Source of the DNA: Longimicrobium sp. | Lineage (GTDB): Bacteria; Gemmatimonadota; Gemmatimonadetes; Longimicrobiales; Longimicrobiaceae | Assembly: GCA_036387335.1 (NCBI GenBank) | Contig: DASVTZ010000203.1 | Coordinates: 1-64,000, forward strand | DNA length: 64,000 nucleotides | Direction of reading: 5' to 3' | Shown here: positions 36,620 through 44,307 of the stretch, piece by piece | Position numbering within the stretch: position 1 is the stretch's first letter | How the letters are laid out: every line of letters starts with the position of its first letter | The notes under the pieces: model-generated | Seen by the model: the letters and a program-made list of their open reading frames with translations, nothing else | Told to the model about the DNA's origin: nothing | The model's database searches: none | Program-made: the position numbers and the translations under genes

Positions 36620-37618
36620 ATGACTTTGAAGATCGGATTGATCGTGGGCCGCGAGTGGTCGTTTCCGCCCGCGTTCATCGAAGAAGTCAACAGCCGCAAC
36701 GAGGGCGTGACCGCCGAGATGGTGCAGCTCGGCGCGCCGGCCATGGACGATCCCTGTCCCTACGCGGTGATCGTCGACCGCATCTCGCACGAGGTGCCGT
36801 TCTACCGCACCTACCTCAAGCAGGCGGCGCTGCAGGGGTGCCAGGTCGTCAACAACCCGTTCATGTGGACGGCGGACGACAAGTTCTTCGGCGCGGCGCT
36901 GGCCACCAAGCTGGGGATCGCGCATCCCAAGACGGTGGTGCTGCCCAACCGCGACTACATCCCCGGCATCGTGCACGACGAGTCGCTGCGCAACCTACAG
37001 TACCCGCTGGACTGGCAGGGGATCGCGGACTACATCGGCATGCCGTGCATCCTCAAGGACGCGCACGGCGGCGGGTGGAAGGAAGTGTACGTCTGCCACA
37101 CGCTGGACGAGCTGATCCAGAACTACAACAGCTCCGGGCTCCTGACGATGATCGTGCAGGAGTTCATCAAGTGGGACCAGTTCATCCGCTGCATCTGCCT
37201 GGGGCAGGAAGTGGTGATGCCCATCAAGTACGACCCGGGCGAGCGGAAGTACCACGTGGCGCACGACCACCTCTCGCCCGAGCTGGGGCAGCGCGTCGTG
37301 GCGGACTCGCTGAAGCTGGTGAGGGCGCTGGGGTACGACATGAACTCCATGGAGTGGGCGGTGCGCGACGGCATCCCGTACGCCATCGACTTCATGAACC
37401 CCGCGCCGGACATGGACCTGTACTCCCTCACCCCGCACTATTTCGAGTGGGTGGTGAAGGCGATGGCGGACATGACCATCAAGCTGGCCAAGAACCCGCG
37501 TCCGCAGGTGCGCGAGGCGGGATGGCAGCAGCTCTTCGCCGGCAGCCGGCACACCGGGGGCGGCGGGCCCGTGCAGGACGCGGTGCCGGACGGCTCTTCC
37601 GCGCCCGTACCCGCGTGA
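36620..37618 (+). CDS. RimK-like ATP-grasp ligase
   Basis: 332 residues. An N-terminal pre-ATP-grasp domain (KIGLIVGREWSFPPAF) leads into an ATP-grasp fold with PCILKDAHGGGWKEV (the flexible Gly-rich loop that closes over ATP), VQEFIKWDQFIR, and the metal-binding end WAVRDGIPYAIDFMNPAPD with Asp and Asn ligands. Such enzymes join a carboxylate to an amine through an acyl-phosphate. The substrate is unknown. The stop overlaps the GTG of the next ligase (GTGA), so the two are made together. The last 35 residues are Gly/Pro-rich and possibly disordered. Confidence 0.9.
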   Translation: MTLKIGLIVGREWSFPPAFIEEVNSRNEGVTAEMVQLGAPAMDDPCPYAVIVDRISHEVPFYRTYLKQAALQGCQVVNNPFMWTADDKFFGAALATKLGIAHPKTVVLPNRDYIPGIVHDESLRNLQYPLDWQGIADYIGMPCILKDAHGGGWKEVYVCHTLDELIQNYNSSGLLTMIVQEFIKWDQFIRCICLGQEVVMPIKYDPGERKYHVAHDHLSPELGQRVVADSLKLVRALGYDMNSMEWAVRDGIPYAIDFMNPAPDMDLYSLTPHYFEWVVKAMADMTIKLAKNPRPQVREAGWQQLFAGSRHTGGGGPVQDAVPDGSSAPVPA

Positions 37619-38985
37619 CCGGGGAGGCCGCCGCGCTGCGGGACGCCGTCGCCCGCTACCACGACCTGCTGGGCGACGACGCCCTCGCGGCCGACACGCA
37701 CGCGCGGATGGAGGAGGAGCACCGCCGCCGCGGGATGTTCTTTGGCGACCGGCCGCTGTGCAGCGTCCTGCGGCCCCGCTTCCTGACGCCCGGCCAGTGG
37801 GTGCACATCCGGCGCGGCGTGGAGACGCTGATGCGCGCCTTCCACACCGCGCACGAGGCCGCCATGGCCGACGCGGAGTTCCGCCGCCAGTTCCGCCTGC
37901 TGGATTGGGAGGAGGAGCTGCTGGAGGCGGACCCCGGCTTCCGCGATCCCAGCCCCACGGCGCGGCTGGACGCCTTCTTCGATCCCGACGACGGCTCGCT
38001 CCGCTTCACCGAGTACAACGCGGAGACGCCGGCCGGCCCCGCGTACATGGACGCCCTCTCCGAGGTCTTCCTCGCCACGCCGGCGATGGGGGAGTTCCTC
38101 AAGACGCACGCCGTGCAGCCGCTCCCCGCGCGGCACGGGGTGCTGCACGCGCTCCTGGGCGCCTTCCGCGAGTGGACGGGAACGCGAGACCTGCCGCGCA
38201 TCGGCGTGCTGGACTGGGACGAGGTGCCCACGCGCAGCGAGCACCGCTTCTTCCAATCGTACTTTCAGTCGCACGGCATCGCCTGCGAGCTGGCGGACCC
38301 GCGCACCTGCGAGTACCGCGAGGGCAAGCTGATGTCGGGCGACTTCCACATCACCCTCATCTACAAGCGGGTCCTAATCGACGAGCTGGTGCAGCAGATG
38401 GGGCTGGACTCGCCCGTGGTGCGCGCGGTCCGCGACGGGGCGGTGTGCATGGTCAACCCCTTCCGCTGCAAGGTGCTCTACAAGAAGGCGTCGCTCGCCG
38501 TCCTCTCCGACGAGCGCAACGCCCACCTCTTCTCCGCCGAGGAGCGCGCCGCCGTTGCCGCCCACGTGCCCTGGACGCGCGTGGTGGAGGAGCGGAAGAC
38601 GGAGAAGGATGGCGCCACCATCGACCTCCTGCCCTGGGCGATGGAGAACCGCGAGCGCCTGGTCCTGAAACCCAATGACGACTACGGCGGCCGCGGCATC
38701 GTCCTAGGCTGGCTGGCGAGCGGCGAGCTGTGGGAGGACACGCTGCGTGGCGCCCTCGAGGCGCCGTACGTGGTACAGGAGCGCATCCCCCTCCCCTCCG
38801 AGCCCTTCCCCACCTGGACGGACGCCGGGGTGCAGATCTACGACCGCATGGTGGACCTGGCGCCCTTCATCACCGGCGGCGCCACCGTCGACGGCGCCCT
38901 CACCCGCATCGCCACCGACCCGCTCCTCAACGTCACCGCCGGCGGCGGCTCCAGCGTCGCGACCATGCTGGTGGAGGCGCGATGA
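37615..38985 (+). CDS. Circularly permuted type-2 ATP-grasp protein
   Basis: 456 residues from the GTG at 37615 overlapping the previous stop. Signature segments are FTEYNAETPAGPAYMDALSEVF, VLDWDEVPTRSEH, ITLIYKRVL, VNPFRCKVLYKKASLA and the nucleotide loop LKPNDDYGGRGIVLG near the C terminus. The order of these parts is the permuted arrangement of the COG2308/DUF404-DUF407 relatives of glutathionylspermidine synthase. It likely forms a second amide bond in the same pathway as the ATP-grasp protein before it. No substrate can be named. Confidence 0.88.
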   Translation: MTGEAAALRDAVARYHDLLGDDALAADTHARMEEEHRRRGMFFGDRPLCSVLRPRFLTPGQWVHIRRGVETLMRAFHTAHEAAMADAEFRRQFRLLDWEEELLEADPGFRDPSPTARLDAFFDPDDGSLRFTEYNAETPAGPAYMDALSEVFLATPAMGEFLKTHAVQPLPARHGVLHALLGAFREWTGTRDLPRIGVLDWDEVPTRSEHRFFQSYFQSHGIACELADPRTCEYREGKLMSGDFHITLIYKRVLIDELVQQMGLDSPVVRAVRDGAVCMVNPFRCKVLYKKASLAVLSDERNAHLFSAEERAAVAAHVPWTRVVEERKTEKDGATIDLLPWAMENRERLVLKPNDDYGGRGIVLGWLASGELWEDTLRGALEAPYVVQERIPLPSEPFPTWTDAGVQIYDRMVDLAPFITGGATVDGALTRIATDPLLNVTAGGGSSVATMLVEAR

Positions 38986-39061
38986 GGGCGTGCTGGCCCG
39001 TTTCCTTCTGTATCCGTTCGCAGCCGAGCCGTAACCGCGCAACCCACGAAGGAGCGCACCG

Positions 39062-40204
39062 ATGAAGCCGCCCTCGCTCACCGTCGGCATCGAAGAAGAG
39101 TACCAGATCATCGACCCCGAGACCCGGGAGCTGCGGTCGTACATCACCGAGATCCTGGACCACGACCACCTGATCCTCGGCGAGATCAAGCCGGAGCTGC
39201 ACCAGTCGATCGTGGAGGTGGGCACCACCATCTGCCAGACGCCCGCGCAGGCGCGCATCGAGCTGCGGCGGCTGCGCGGAATGGTGATGGACCTCGCCGA
39301 CCGCAAGGACCTCAAGGTGGTGGCGGCGGGAACGCACCCCTTCTCCAGCTGGATGACGCAGGAGATCACCCCGCTGGAGCGCTACCTGGGGGTGAAGCAG
39401 GACATGGCGGACCTCGCGCAGCAGCTCCTGATCTTCGGCACGCACGTGCACATCGGCATCGAAGACCGGGAGTTCATGATCGACGCCATGAACGTGGCCC
39501 GCTACTTCGTCCCCCACATCCTCTGCCTCACCAGCAGCTCGCCCTTCTGGATGGGGCGGAACACGGGGCTCAAGTCGTACCGCAGCGTCATCTTCCGCAA
39601 CTTCCCGCGCACCGGCATTCCGCGGGTGATGCGCGACTGGGCGGACTTCCAGTACCTCACCGAGAACCTGGTGAAGACGCGCTGCATTCCGGACGGCTCC
39701 AAGATCTACTGGGACCTGCGCCCGCACCACGCGTACCCCACGCTGGAGTTCCGCTTCCTGGACGTGTGCACGCGCGTGGAGGAGGCCGTCTGCGTCGCCG
39801 CCATCCTGCAGGCGATCATCGCCAAGGTGTACAAGCTGCGGCGCGACAACATGACCTTCCGCGTGTACCCGGGCGACCTGATCGAGGAGAACAAGTGGCG
39901 CGCGGTGCGCTACGGCCTCGAGGGGCAGCTCGTTGACCTGGGCAAGCAGGAGGAGCTCCCGGCGCGCGCGCTGATCCGCGAGATCCTGGAGTGGTTCATC
40001 GACGACGTGGTGGACGACCTGGGGAGCCGCGCGGAGGTGGAGTACGCCTTCCGCATCCTAGAGGAGGGCTCCAGCGCCGACCGCCAGCTGGCCGTCTTCG
40101 AGCGCACAGGCAGCCTGCGCGCGGTCGTCGACCACCTCATCGCCGAGACCGAGGAAGGCGTCCGCGGCCCCACCGTGGCCCACGCCCACGCGGCGCAGGC
40201 GTAG
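39062..40204 (+). CDS. YbdK-type carboxylate-amine ligase (GCS2 family)
   Basis: 380 residues; GAAGGAG lies seven bases before the ATG. Core motifs of glutamate-cysteine ligase family 2 are present: VGIEEEYQIIDPETREL at the N terminus (metal-binding Glu cluster), GTHPFSSW, FGTHVHIGIEDRE with two His, SSSPFWMGRNTGLKSYR, and the C-terminal YPTLEFRFLDVCTR. Known relatives make gamma-glutamyl-cysteine or have weak ligase activity. Here the two adjacent ATP-grasp enzymes suggest a role in a special peptide-like metabolite. It lies 76 bases after the permuted ligase on the same strand. Confidence 0.9.
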   Translation: MKPPSLTVGIEEEYQIIDPETRELRSYITEILDHDHLILGEIKPELHQSIVEVGTTICQTPAQARIELRRLRGMVMDLADRKDLKVVAAGTHPFSSWMTQEITPLERYLGVKQDMADLAQQLLIFGTHVHIGIEDREFMIDAMNVARYFVPHILCLTSSSPFWMGRNTGLKSYRSVIFRNFPRTGIPRVMRDWADFQYLTENLVKTRCIPDGSKIYWDLRPHHAYPTLEFRFLDVCTRVEEAVCVAAILQAIIAKVYKLRRDNMTFRVYPGDLIEENKWRAVRYGLEGQLVDLGKQEELPARALIREILEWFIDDVVDDLGSRAEVEYAFRILEEGSSADRQLAVFERTGSLRAVVDHLIAETEEGVRGPTVAHAHAAQA

Positions 40205-40221
40205 ACGGGCCACCGCTTGGC

Positions 40222-40282
40222 CTCACGCGGAGGCGCAGAGGCGCGGGGAGAGTCCCTCAGGCTCTCTCCGCGTCTCGCTTTT
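40222..40282. repeat. Family D repeat
   Basis: CTCACGCGGAGGCGCAGAGG pairs with a downstream CTCTCCGCGTCTCGC arm. It lies between the convergent ligase and RES toxin genes and may act as a terminator. Confidence 0.7.
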
Positions 40283-40293
40283 GGCCATCCAGT

Positions 40294-40746
40294 TTATCGC
40301 TTCAGACGAGGGTCGTACGTGAACGGACGCGACCCCACGACTTGCACCCGCGCCGCGTCGGGATGTGCCGGGTTGATCAGGTAGTTGGGTTCTTCAGGGA
40401 TCATTACGGAGGGCACCACCAGAACCAGCGCGTCCGCGGAGCGCGCCCATGCATCGCCCTGCCGCTGGCAGCCGGCATGGCGTGGGGCCTGCCAGTCGCG
40501 ATCCAGATCGTCCGGCGTGACGGCACGTGAGCGAGCATCATCCGGGAGTTGTACCTCGAAAAGCTCCAGGTCCTCAGGCTCGGTTCCAGGGCTCACATAG
40601 GCCAGCAGCTCGAGGGCCGCGAGGGCACGGGAGCCCGCGGTGTACACGATGGGAGTACCCGGAGAGTTCCAGCGGCCGCCCTCGCGCCGGGCGCCCTCTC
40701 CATCGAGCACACGATGGACACGGCGCGCGAGCCTCCAGACTCGCAT
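40294..40746 (-). CDS. RES-domain toxin (type II toxin-antitoxin)
   Basis: 150 residues. RES-family hallmarks: RVWRLARRVH at the N terminus, GGRWNSPGTPIVYTAGSRALAALELL (Arg, Tyr and Glu of the NAD-binding pocket) and a C-terminal NYLINPAHPDA with the conserved Asn-Pro. Known RES toxins deplete NAD. The ATG shares one base with the antitoxin stop (TGATG), so the toxin is translated after its antitoxin. The pair sits on the minus strand inside a run of plus-strand amidoligase genes, suggesting later insertion. Confidence 0.93.
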   Translation of the reverse strand: MRVWRLARRVHRVLDGEGARREGGRWNSPGTPIVYTAGSRALAALELLAYVSPGTEPEDLELFEVQLPDDARSRAVTPDDLDRDWQAPRHAGCQRQGDAWARSADALVLVVPSVMIPEEPNYLINPAHPDAARVQVVGSRPFTYDPRLKR

Positions 40747-41177
40747 CAGGCGAAGATCCCGTGTGCAAGCCGGAGCAGAGTCTCCTCCACGAGCCGCGCC
40801 CCTTCACCGCTTGCCAACAGCTCGACAGGGACCGCGCCCACCAGCGCGCGATTCGGAGCGCGCAGCCAGCGGGCGGCGCGCTCCGGCTCACCGATGGTTT
40901 CGTTCGCGAGCGTGGTGATCCTCGCCACCCGAGCGAGCCGCACCGACTCCTCGGGATTCAGACGGCCTGACACCATCCGCTCGGCTGCGTTGCCGTTCCG
41001 GAAGACCAGCCGCTCAACCTCATCGGCACAGAGTGCGCTCTGCCGGATCACCGCGGCGACCGCACCCGACGGAAGACCGTCGCGGACCGCCTCGACCAGG
41101 TCTCGGTCCGACCGGATGACGCGCCCCACGAACACCTGCCCCCCGCCCAGCATCTCCGCGACGTCGTAGGTAGTCAT
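40746..41177 (-). CDS. Xre/MbcA/ParS-family antitoxin
   Basis: 143 residues from the ATG at 41177. Residues about 1-70 form the Xre-like helix-turn-helix region. Residues about 75-143 form the DUF2384 toxin-binding domain (NPEESVRLARVARIT, WLRAPNRALVGAVPVELLASGEGARLVEETLLRLAHGIF). It should neutralise the RES toxin and repress its own promoter. Two exact direct repeats of GACAGAAAA, 16 bp apart, lie 46-70 bases upstream and are candidate operator sites. Confidence 0.93.
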   Translation of the reverse strand: MTTYDVAEMLGGGQVFVGRVIRSDRDLVEAVRDGLPSGAVAAVIRQSALCADEVERLVFRNGNAAERMVSGRLNPEESVRLARVARITTLANETIGEPERAARWLRAPNRALVGAVPVELLASGEGARLVEETLLRLAHGIFA

Positions 41178-41222
41178 CGTCGTTCCGGCTTTAGATGGTT
41201 CCCCGCAGGCGGCCAGTCCGCC

Positions 41223-41247
41223 GACAGAAAAGGATGGTGACAGAAAA
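41223..41247 (-). promoter_or_regulatory. Direct-repeat candidate operator of the RES/Xre pair
   Basis: GACAGAAAA occurs at 41223-41231 and 41239-41247 (plus-strand reading). The 16-bp period is about one and a half helical turns. They lie just upstream of the antitoxin start, where autoregulators bind; binding is inferred. Confidence 0.4.
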
Positions 41248-41297
41248 AGGCAAGCACAACCCCTGCAAACACTTACGTTCGAGCGGTGGCGCGTTCG

Positions 41298-41326
41298 TTG
41301 TGGATGCGTGCCGATTCCGCTACCTT
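41298..41326 (+). promoter_or_regulatory. Weak candidate promoter of the class-I amidotransferase gene
   Basis: TTGTGG (41298-41303), a 17-base spacer and TACCTT (41321-41326), 84 bases before the start. The matches are only moderate. A separate promoter is expected because the upstream toxin-antitoxin pair runs the other way. Confidence 0.3.
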
Positions 41327-41410
41327 GCATCATCCCAATCCGAACGGCCCTGATCTTGCCACCTGCCGGGTCATTCTTCCGGAATCGAAACTCGTAGAAG
41401 GCAGTTTTCC

Positions 41411-42193
41411 ATGCAGCAACGTCCCGTAATCGGCATTCCAACGCAGAACCTGCAGGCCATAGACCGCATCCCCGAAGACCTGCCGGCGTCGTGGGTGATG
41501 AACCAGCGCTACTTCATCGCGTGCACCGCCGTGGGCGCGGTGCCGTGGATGGTGCCGCTCCTCGACGAGGACATGGACACCATCCGCGCCATCTACGACC
41601 ACCTGGACGGGATCTTTCTGGCCGGCGGGGTGGACATGGACCCGGCCTCGTACGGCGACGAGCGCACCGAGTACTGCGGCCGCACGGACGGCGCGCGCGA
41701 CACGGTGGAGCTCGCCTTCGCCCGCTGGGCCCTGGAGGACGGCAAGCCCGTCTTCGGCGTGTGCCGCGGGATGCAGGTGCTGAACGTGGCGGCCGGCGGC
41801 ACGCTGGTGCAGGACTGCGCCGCGCAGTGGGAGAAGTCGATCAAGCACGACTACTTCCCCGGCGCCGGCTGGGCGCGCGACCACCTGGCGCACGACATCG
41901 CGGTGGCCCCCGGCTCGCGCCTCTTCCGTGCGTTCGGCGGTGACACGGTGCAGGTGAACTCGATGCACCACCAGGGGATCCGCCGCATGGGCGCGGGGCT
42001 CAAGCCGACCGCCACCGCCCCCGACGGCCTGGTGGAAGCGCTGGAGGCGGAGGACGAGTCGCACTTCCTGGTGGGCGTGCAGTGGCACCCCGAGATGCTG
42101 ATCGACACCGACCCCGGCACCCGGCGCCTCTTCGAGGACTTTATCGAAGCCTCCCTCCAGTACCGCGACAGCCGCGCCGCCGTCCTGGTCTGA
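41411..42193 (+). CDS. Class-I glutamine amidotransferase-like gamma-glutamyl hydrolase (peptidase C26)
   Basis: 260 residues. Nucleophile Cys lies in FGVCRGMQVLN, and the His-Glu pair in VGVQWHPEM. FLAGGVDMDP is the PuuD-like oxyanion strand. Members cut gamma-glutamyl amides such as gamma-glutamyl-GABA, or feed ammonia to ligases. A strong terminator follows. With two ATP-grasp ligases and a GCS2 ligase upstream it could edit, mature or degrade the cluster's gamma-linked product; that link is inference from proximity. Confidence 0.92.
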   Translation: MQQRPVIGIPTQNLQAIDRIPEDLPASWVMNQRYFIACTAVGAVPWMVPLLDEDMDTIRAIYDHLDGIFLAGGVDMDPASYGDERTEYCGRTDGARDTVELAFARWALEDGKPVFGVCRGMQVLNVAAGGTLVQDCAAQWEKSIKHDYFPGAGWARDHLAHDIAVAPGSRLFRAFGGDTVQVNSMHHQGIRRMGAGLKPTATAPDGLVEALEAEDESHFLVGVQWHPEMLIDTDPGTRRLFEDFIEASLQYRDSRAAVLV

Positions 42194-42213
42194 CGCCGCG
42201 GTTGGTCGATGAA

Positions 42214-42260
42214 AAGCGGGCTCGCACTCGGATCGTTCGGGTGCGGGCCCGCTTCTGTTT
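42214..42260 (+). terminator. Intrinsic terminator after the amidotransferase gene
   Basis: A long stem between AAGCGGGCTCGCAC (from 42214) and GTGCGGGCCCGCTT (to 42254) contains one G-T wobble and is followed by CTGTTTT. It lies 20 bases after the stop and closes the amidoligase region. Confidence 0.88.
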
Positions 42261-42267
42261 TACGCAG

Positions 42268-42649
42268 AATGCCGGGGGCGAAGCCGCCGGGGGCTAAAGC
42301 CCCCGGCTGGAACCACGCGAAGGCGGCTGAAGCCGGCTTGAGAACGCGGGCATCGGACCCAGGGTCCGCGAAGGCGGACTTCGCGTGTTTCCAGCGGCCT
42401 TCATTCGCTCCTGGACCGCGAGCATTCACGCATGGACAGGGCACGGGCAGCCACGCGGGGCGGCCCCTACGGGATGATCTGTGCGGATCGCGGCCATGGG
42501 CGTAGCGCACGCATCCACGCAAACGCCCCTCCCCCGCAGTTGGGGGAGGGGCCGCGAGGAACGAGCGGGGGAGGGGGCCCTGCTCCCCCTCCCCCCCGGC
42601 AGTTTGGGGGGAGGGGGATGCGTCGCGGAGCGACGCTGGGGGTGGGGCC
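42268..42649. repeat. Composite family C element plus families A and B
   Basis: 42277-42420 is a partial reverse family C element (GGGGGC-TAAA-GCCCCC, GGC-TGAA-GCC, GTCCGC-GAAG-GCGGAC). An inverted family A unit follows at 42440-42470 and family B palindromes at 42527-42649. No gene in this stretch; the permease ends at 42650. Confidence 0.8.
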
Positions 42650-44164
42650 CTACCGCAGCCTGCTGTGCCGGATGCCGTACAGGAAGTAGATCACCAGGCC
42701 GGCGGCGAGCCACAGGGCGAAGCGGAGCCAGGTGAGCGCCGGCAGCTGGTACATCAGGAAGCCGCACGACAGGATCGCCGCGGGCGCGACGAACCAGATC
42801 GCCGGCGTGCGGAAGGGGCGCACCCGCTCCGGCTCGCGCACGCGCAGCACCATCACCCCGATCGCCACCAGCACGAAGGCGAAGAGCGTGCCGATGTTGG
42901 TGAGCTCGATCACCTCGTTGATGTTGGCGAAGGCCGCAAAGAACGCCACGAACGCGCCCGTCACTATGGTTGTGACGTGCGGCGTGCTGTACTTCTTGTG
43001 GAGGCGCGCCGCGATCGGCGGCAGCAGCCCGTCGCGCGCCATCGAGTAGAAGATGCGCGGCTGGCCCAGCTGGAACACCAGGAGCACGGAGGCCATCGAC
43101 ACGATCGCGCCGAACGAGATCACCCCTGCCGCCCAGTCGTACCCGCGCGCGCTGAACGCGCTGGCCAGCGGGTCCGCGTTGCCGTGCTCGCGCCAGGGCA
43201 CCAGCCCCGTCATCACCAGCGTCACCACGATGTAGATGATGGAGGTGACCGCCAGCGAAATCATCATGGCCCGCGGCATGTCGCGCTGCGGGTTCTTGGC
43301 TTCCTCAGCCGCGGTGGAGACCGCGTCGAAGCCGATGTAGGCGAAGAAGATGAGCGACGCGCCGGTGAACACGCCGTTCCACCCGTTCGGCATGAAAGGG
43401 GTCCAGTTCTCCGGGCGCACCCAGAAGGCGCCCATCACGATGAAGAAGCCTAGAATCACCAGCTTCAGCACCACCATCACCGTGTTCGCCCACGCGCTCT
43501 CGCGGATGCCGATCACCAGGATCCAGGTGATGAGCGCCACGATCAGCACGGCGGGGAGGTTGAAGATGATGGGGAAGCCCAGGAAGTGCGGCGCCGACTC
43601 CCACACCCGCGCCGCGTCGATCGTCCCCTGAACGGTGGTCGACGGGTCCGCCTGCAGCGCGTGGAATGCGAGGCGGGCGGTGCGCGGATCGGTGCCCAGC
43701 CAGCCCGGAATCGAGATCCCGAAGCCGCTGAGGAACGTCTGGAAGTAGGCGGACCACGACACGGCGACCGCGATGTTCCCCACGGCGTACTCGATGATCA
43801 GGTCCCATCCGATGATCCACGCCACCAGCTCGCCCAGCGTGGCGTACGCGTAGGTGTACGCGCTCCCCGCCTGCGGCACCACGGAGGTGAACTCCGCGTA
43901 GCAGAGCGCCGCGAAACCGCAGGCGATCGCCACCAGGATGTACGAATAAACCAGGGCCGGCCCGGCGCCCACGTGGTGGGGCCCGCCGGAGATGGCCGTG
44001 CCCGCGCCGGAGAAGATCCCGGCGCCGATGATGGCCCCGATCCCGAGCGAGGTGAGCTGCCACAACCCCAGCGACCGGCGCAGCCCCGGCTCGACGTCGA
44101 TCTGCGGGTCCACGTGCTCGGAGCGGAGCTCCGAGATCGGTTTCCTGCGGAAGATCTGCTGCAT
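42650..44164 (-). CDS. APC-superfamily cationic amino acid permease
   Basis: 504 residues with about 12-13 membrane helices. The first helix carries GIGAIIGAGIFSGAG, the unwound substrate-binding motif of APC transporters; FFAYIGFDAVSTAAEEAKNPQRDMPRAM is the other family signature. A C-terminal pair of helices after residue 440 recalls the CAT/YfnA subgroup. It imports or exchanges amino acids at the inner membrane; specificity is unknown. It runs the opposite way from the amidoligase cluster, so a joint role is not shown. Its coding end lies against family B repeats. Confidence 0.92.
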   Translation of the reverse strand: MQQIFRRKPISELRSEHVDPQIDVEPGLRRSLGLWQLTSLGIGAIIGAGIFSGAGTAISGGPHHVGAGPALVYSYILVAIACGFAALCYAEFTSVVPQAGSAYTYAYATLGELVAWIIGWDLIIEYAVGNIAVAVSWSAYFQTFLSGFGISIPGWLGTDPRTARLAFHALQADPSTTVQGTIDAARVWESAPHFLGFPIIFNLPAVLIVALITWILVIGIRESAWANTVMVVLKLVILGFFIVMGAFWVRPENWTPFMPNGWNGVFTGASLIFFAYIGFDAVSTAAEEAKNPQRDMPRAMMISLAVTSIIYIVVTLVMTGLVPWREHGNADPLASAFSARGYDWAAGVISFGAIVSMASVLLVFQLGQPRIFYSMARDGLLPPIAARLHKKYSTPHVTTIVTGAFVAFFAAFANINEVIELTNIGTLFAFVLVAIGVMVLRVREPERVRPFRTPAIWFVAPAAILSCGFLMYQLPALTWLRFALWLAAGLVIYFLYGIRHSRLR

Positions 44165-44265
44165 GGCTGGGCGGGCGGGAGGGGGTCAGGCGCCGGGTGG
44201 ACCGCGACGCCGCAATCGCGCGAAAGTAGGGGCGGTGTGGCGCTTCCGCAACGCCCCTAAAGGAA

Positions 44266-44298
44266 GGCGGCCCGCCGCGTCGCTCGCGGCGGGCCGCC
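44266..44298 (-). terminator. Intrinsic terminator after the dicarboxylate symporter gene
   Basis: A perfect 14-bp stem, GGCGGCCCGCCGCG (44266-44279) with CGCGGCGGGCCGCC (44285-44298), has a 5-base loop. On the minus strand it is followed by TTCCTTT. It lies ten bases after the symporter stop. Confidence 0.8.
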
Positions 44299-44307
44299 CG
44301 GGGTGCG

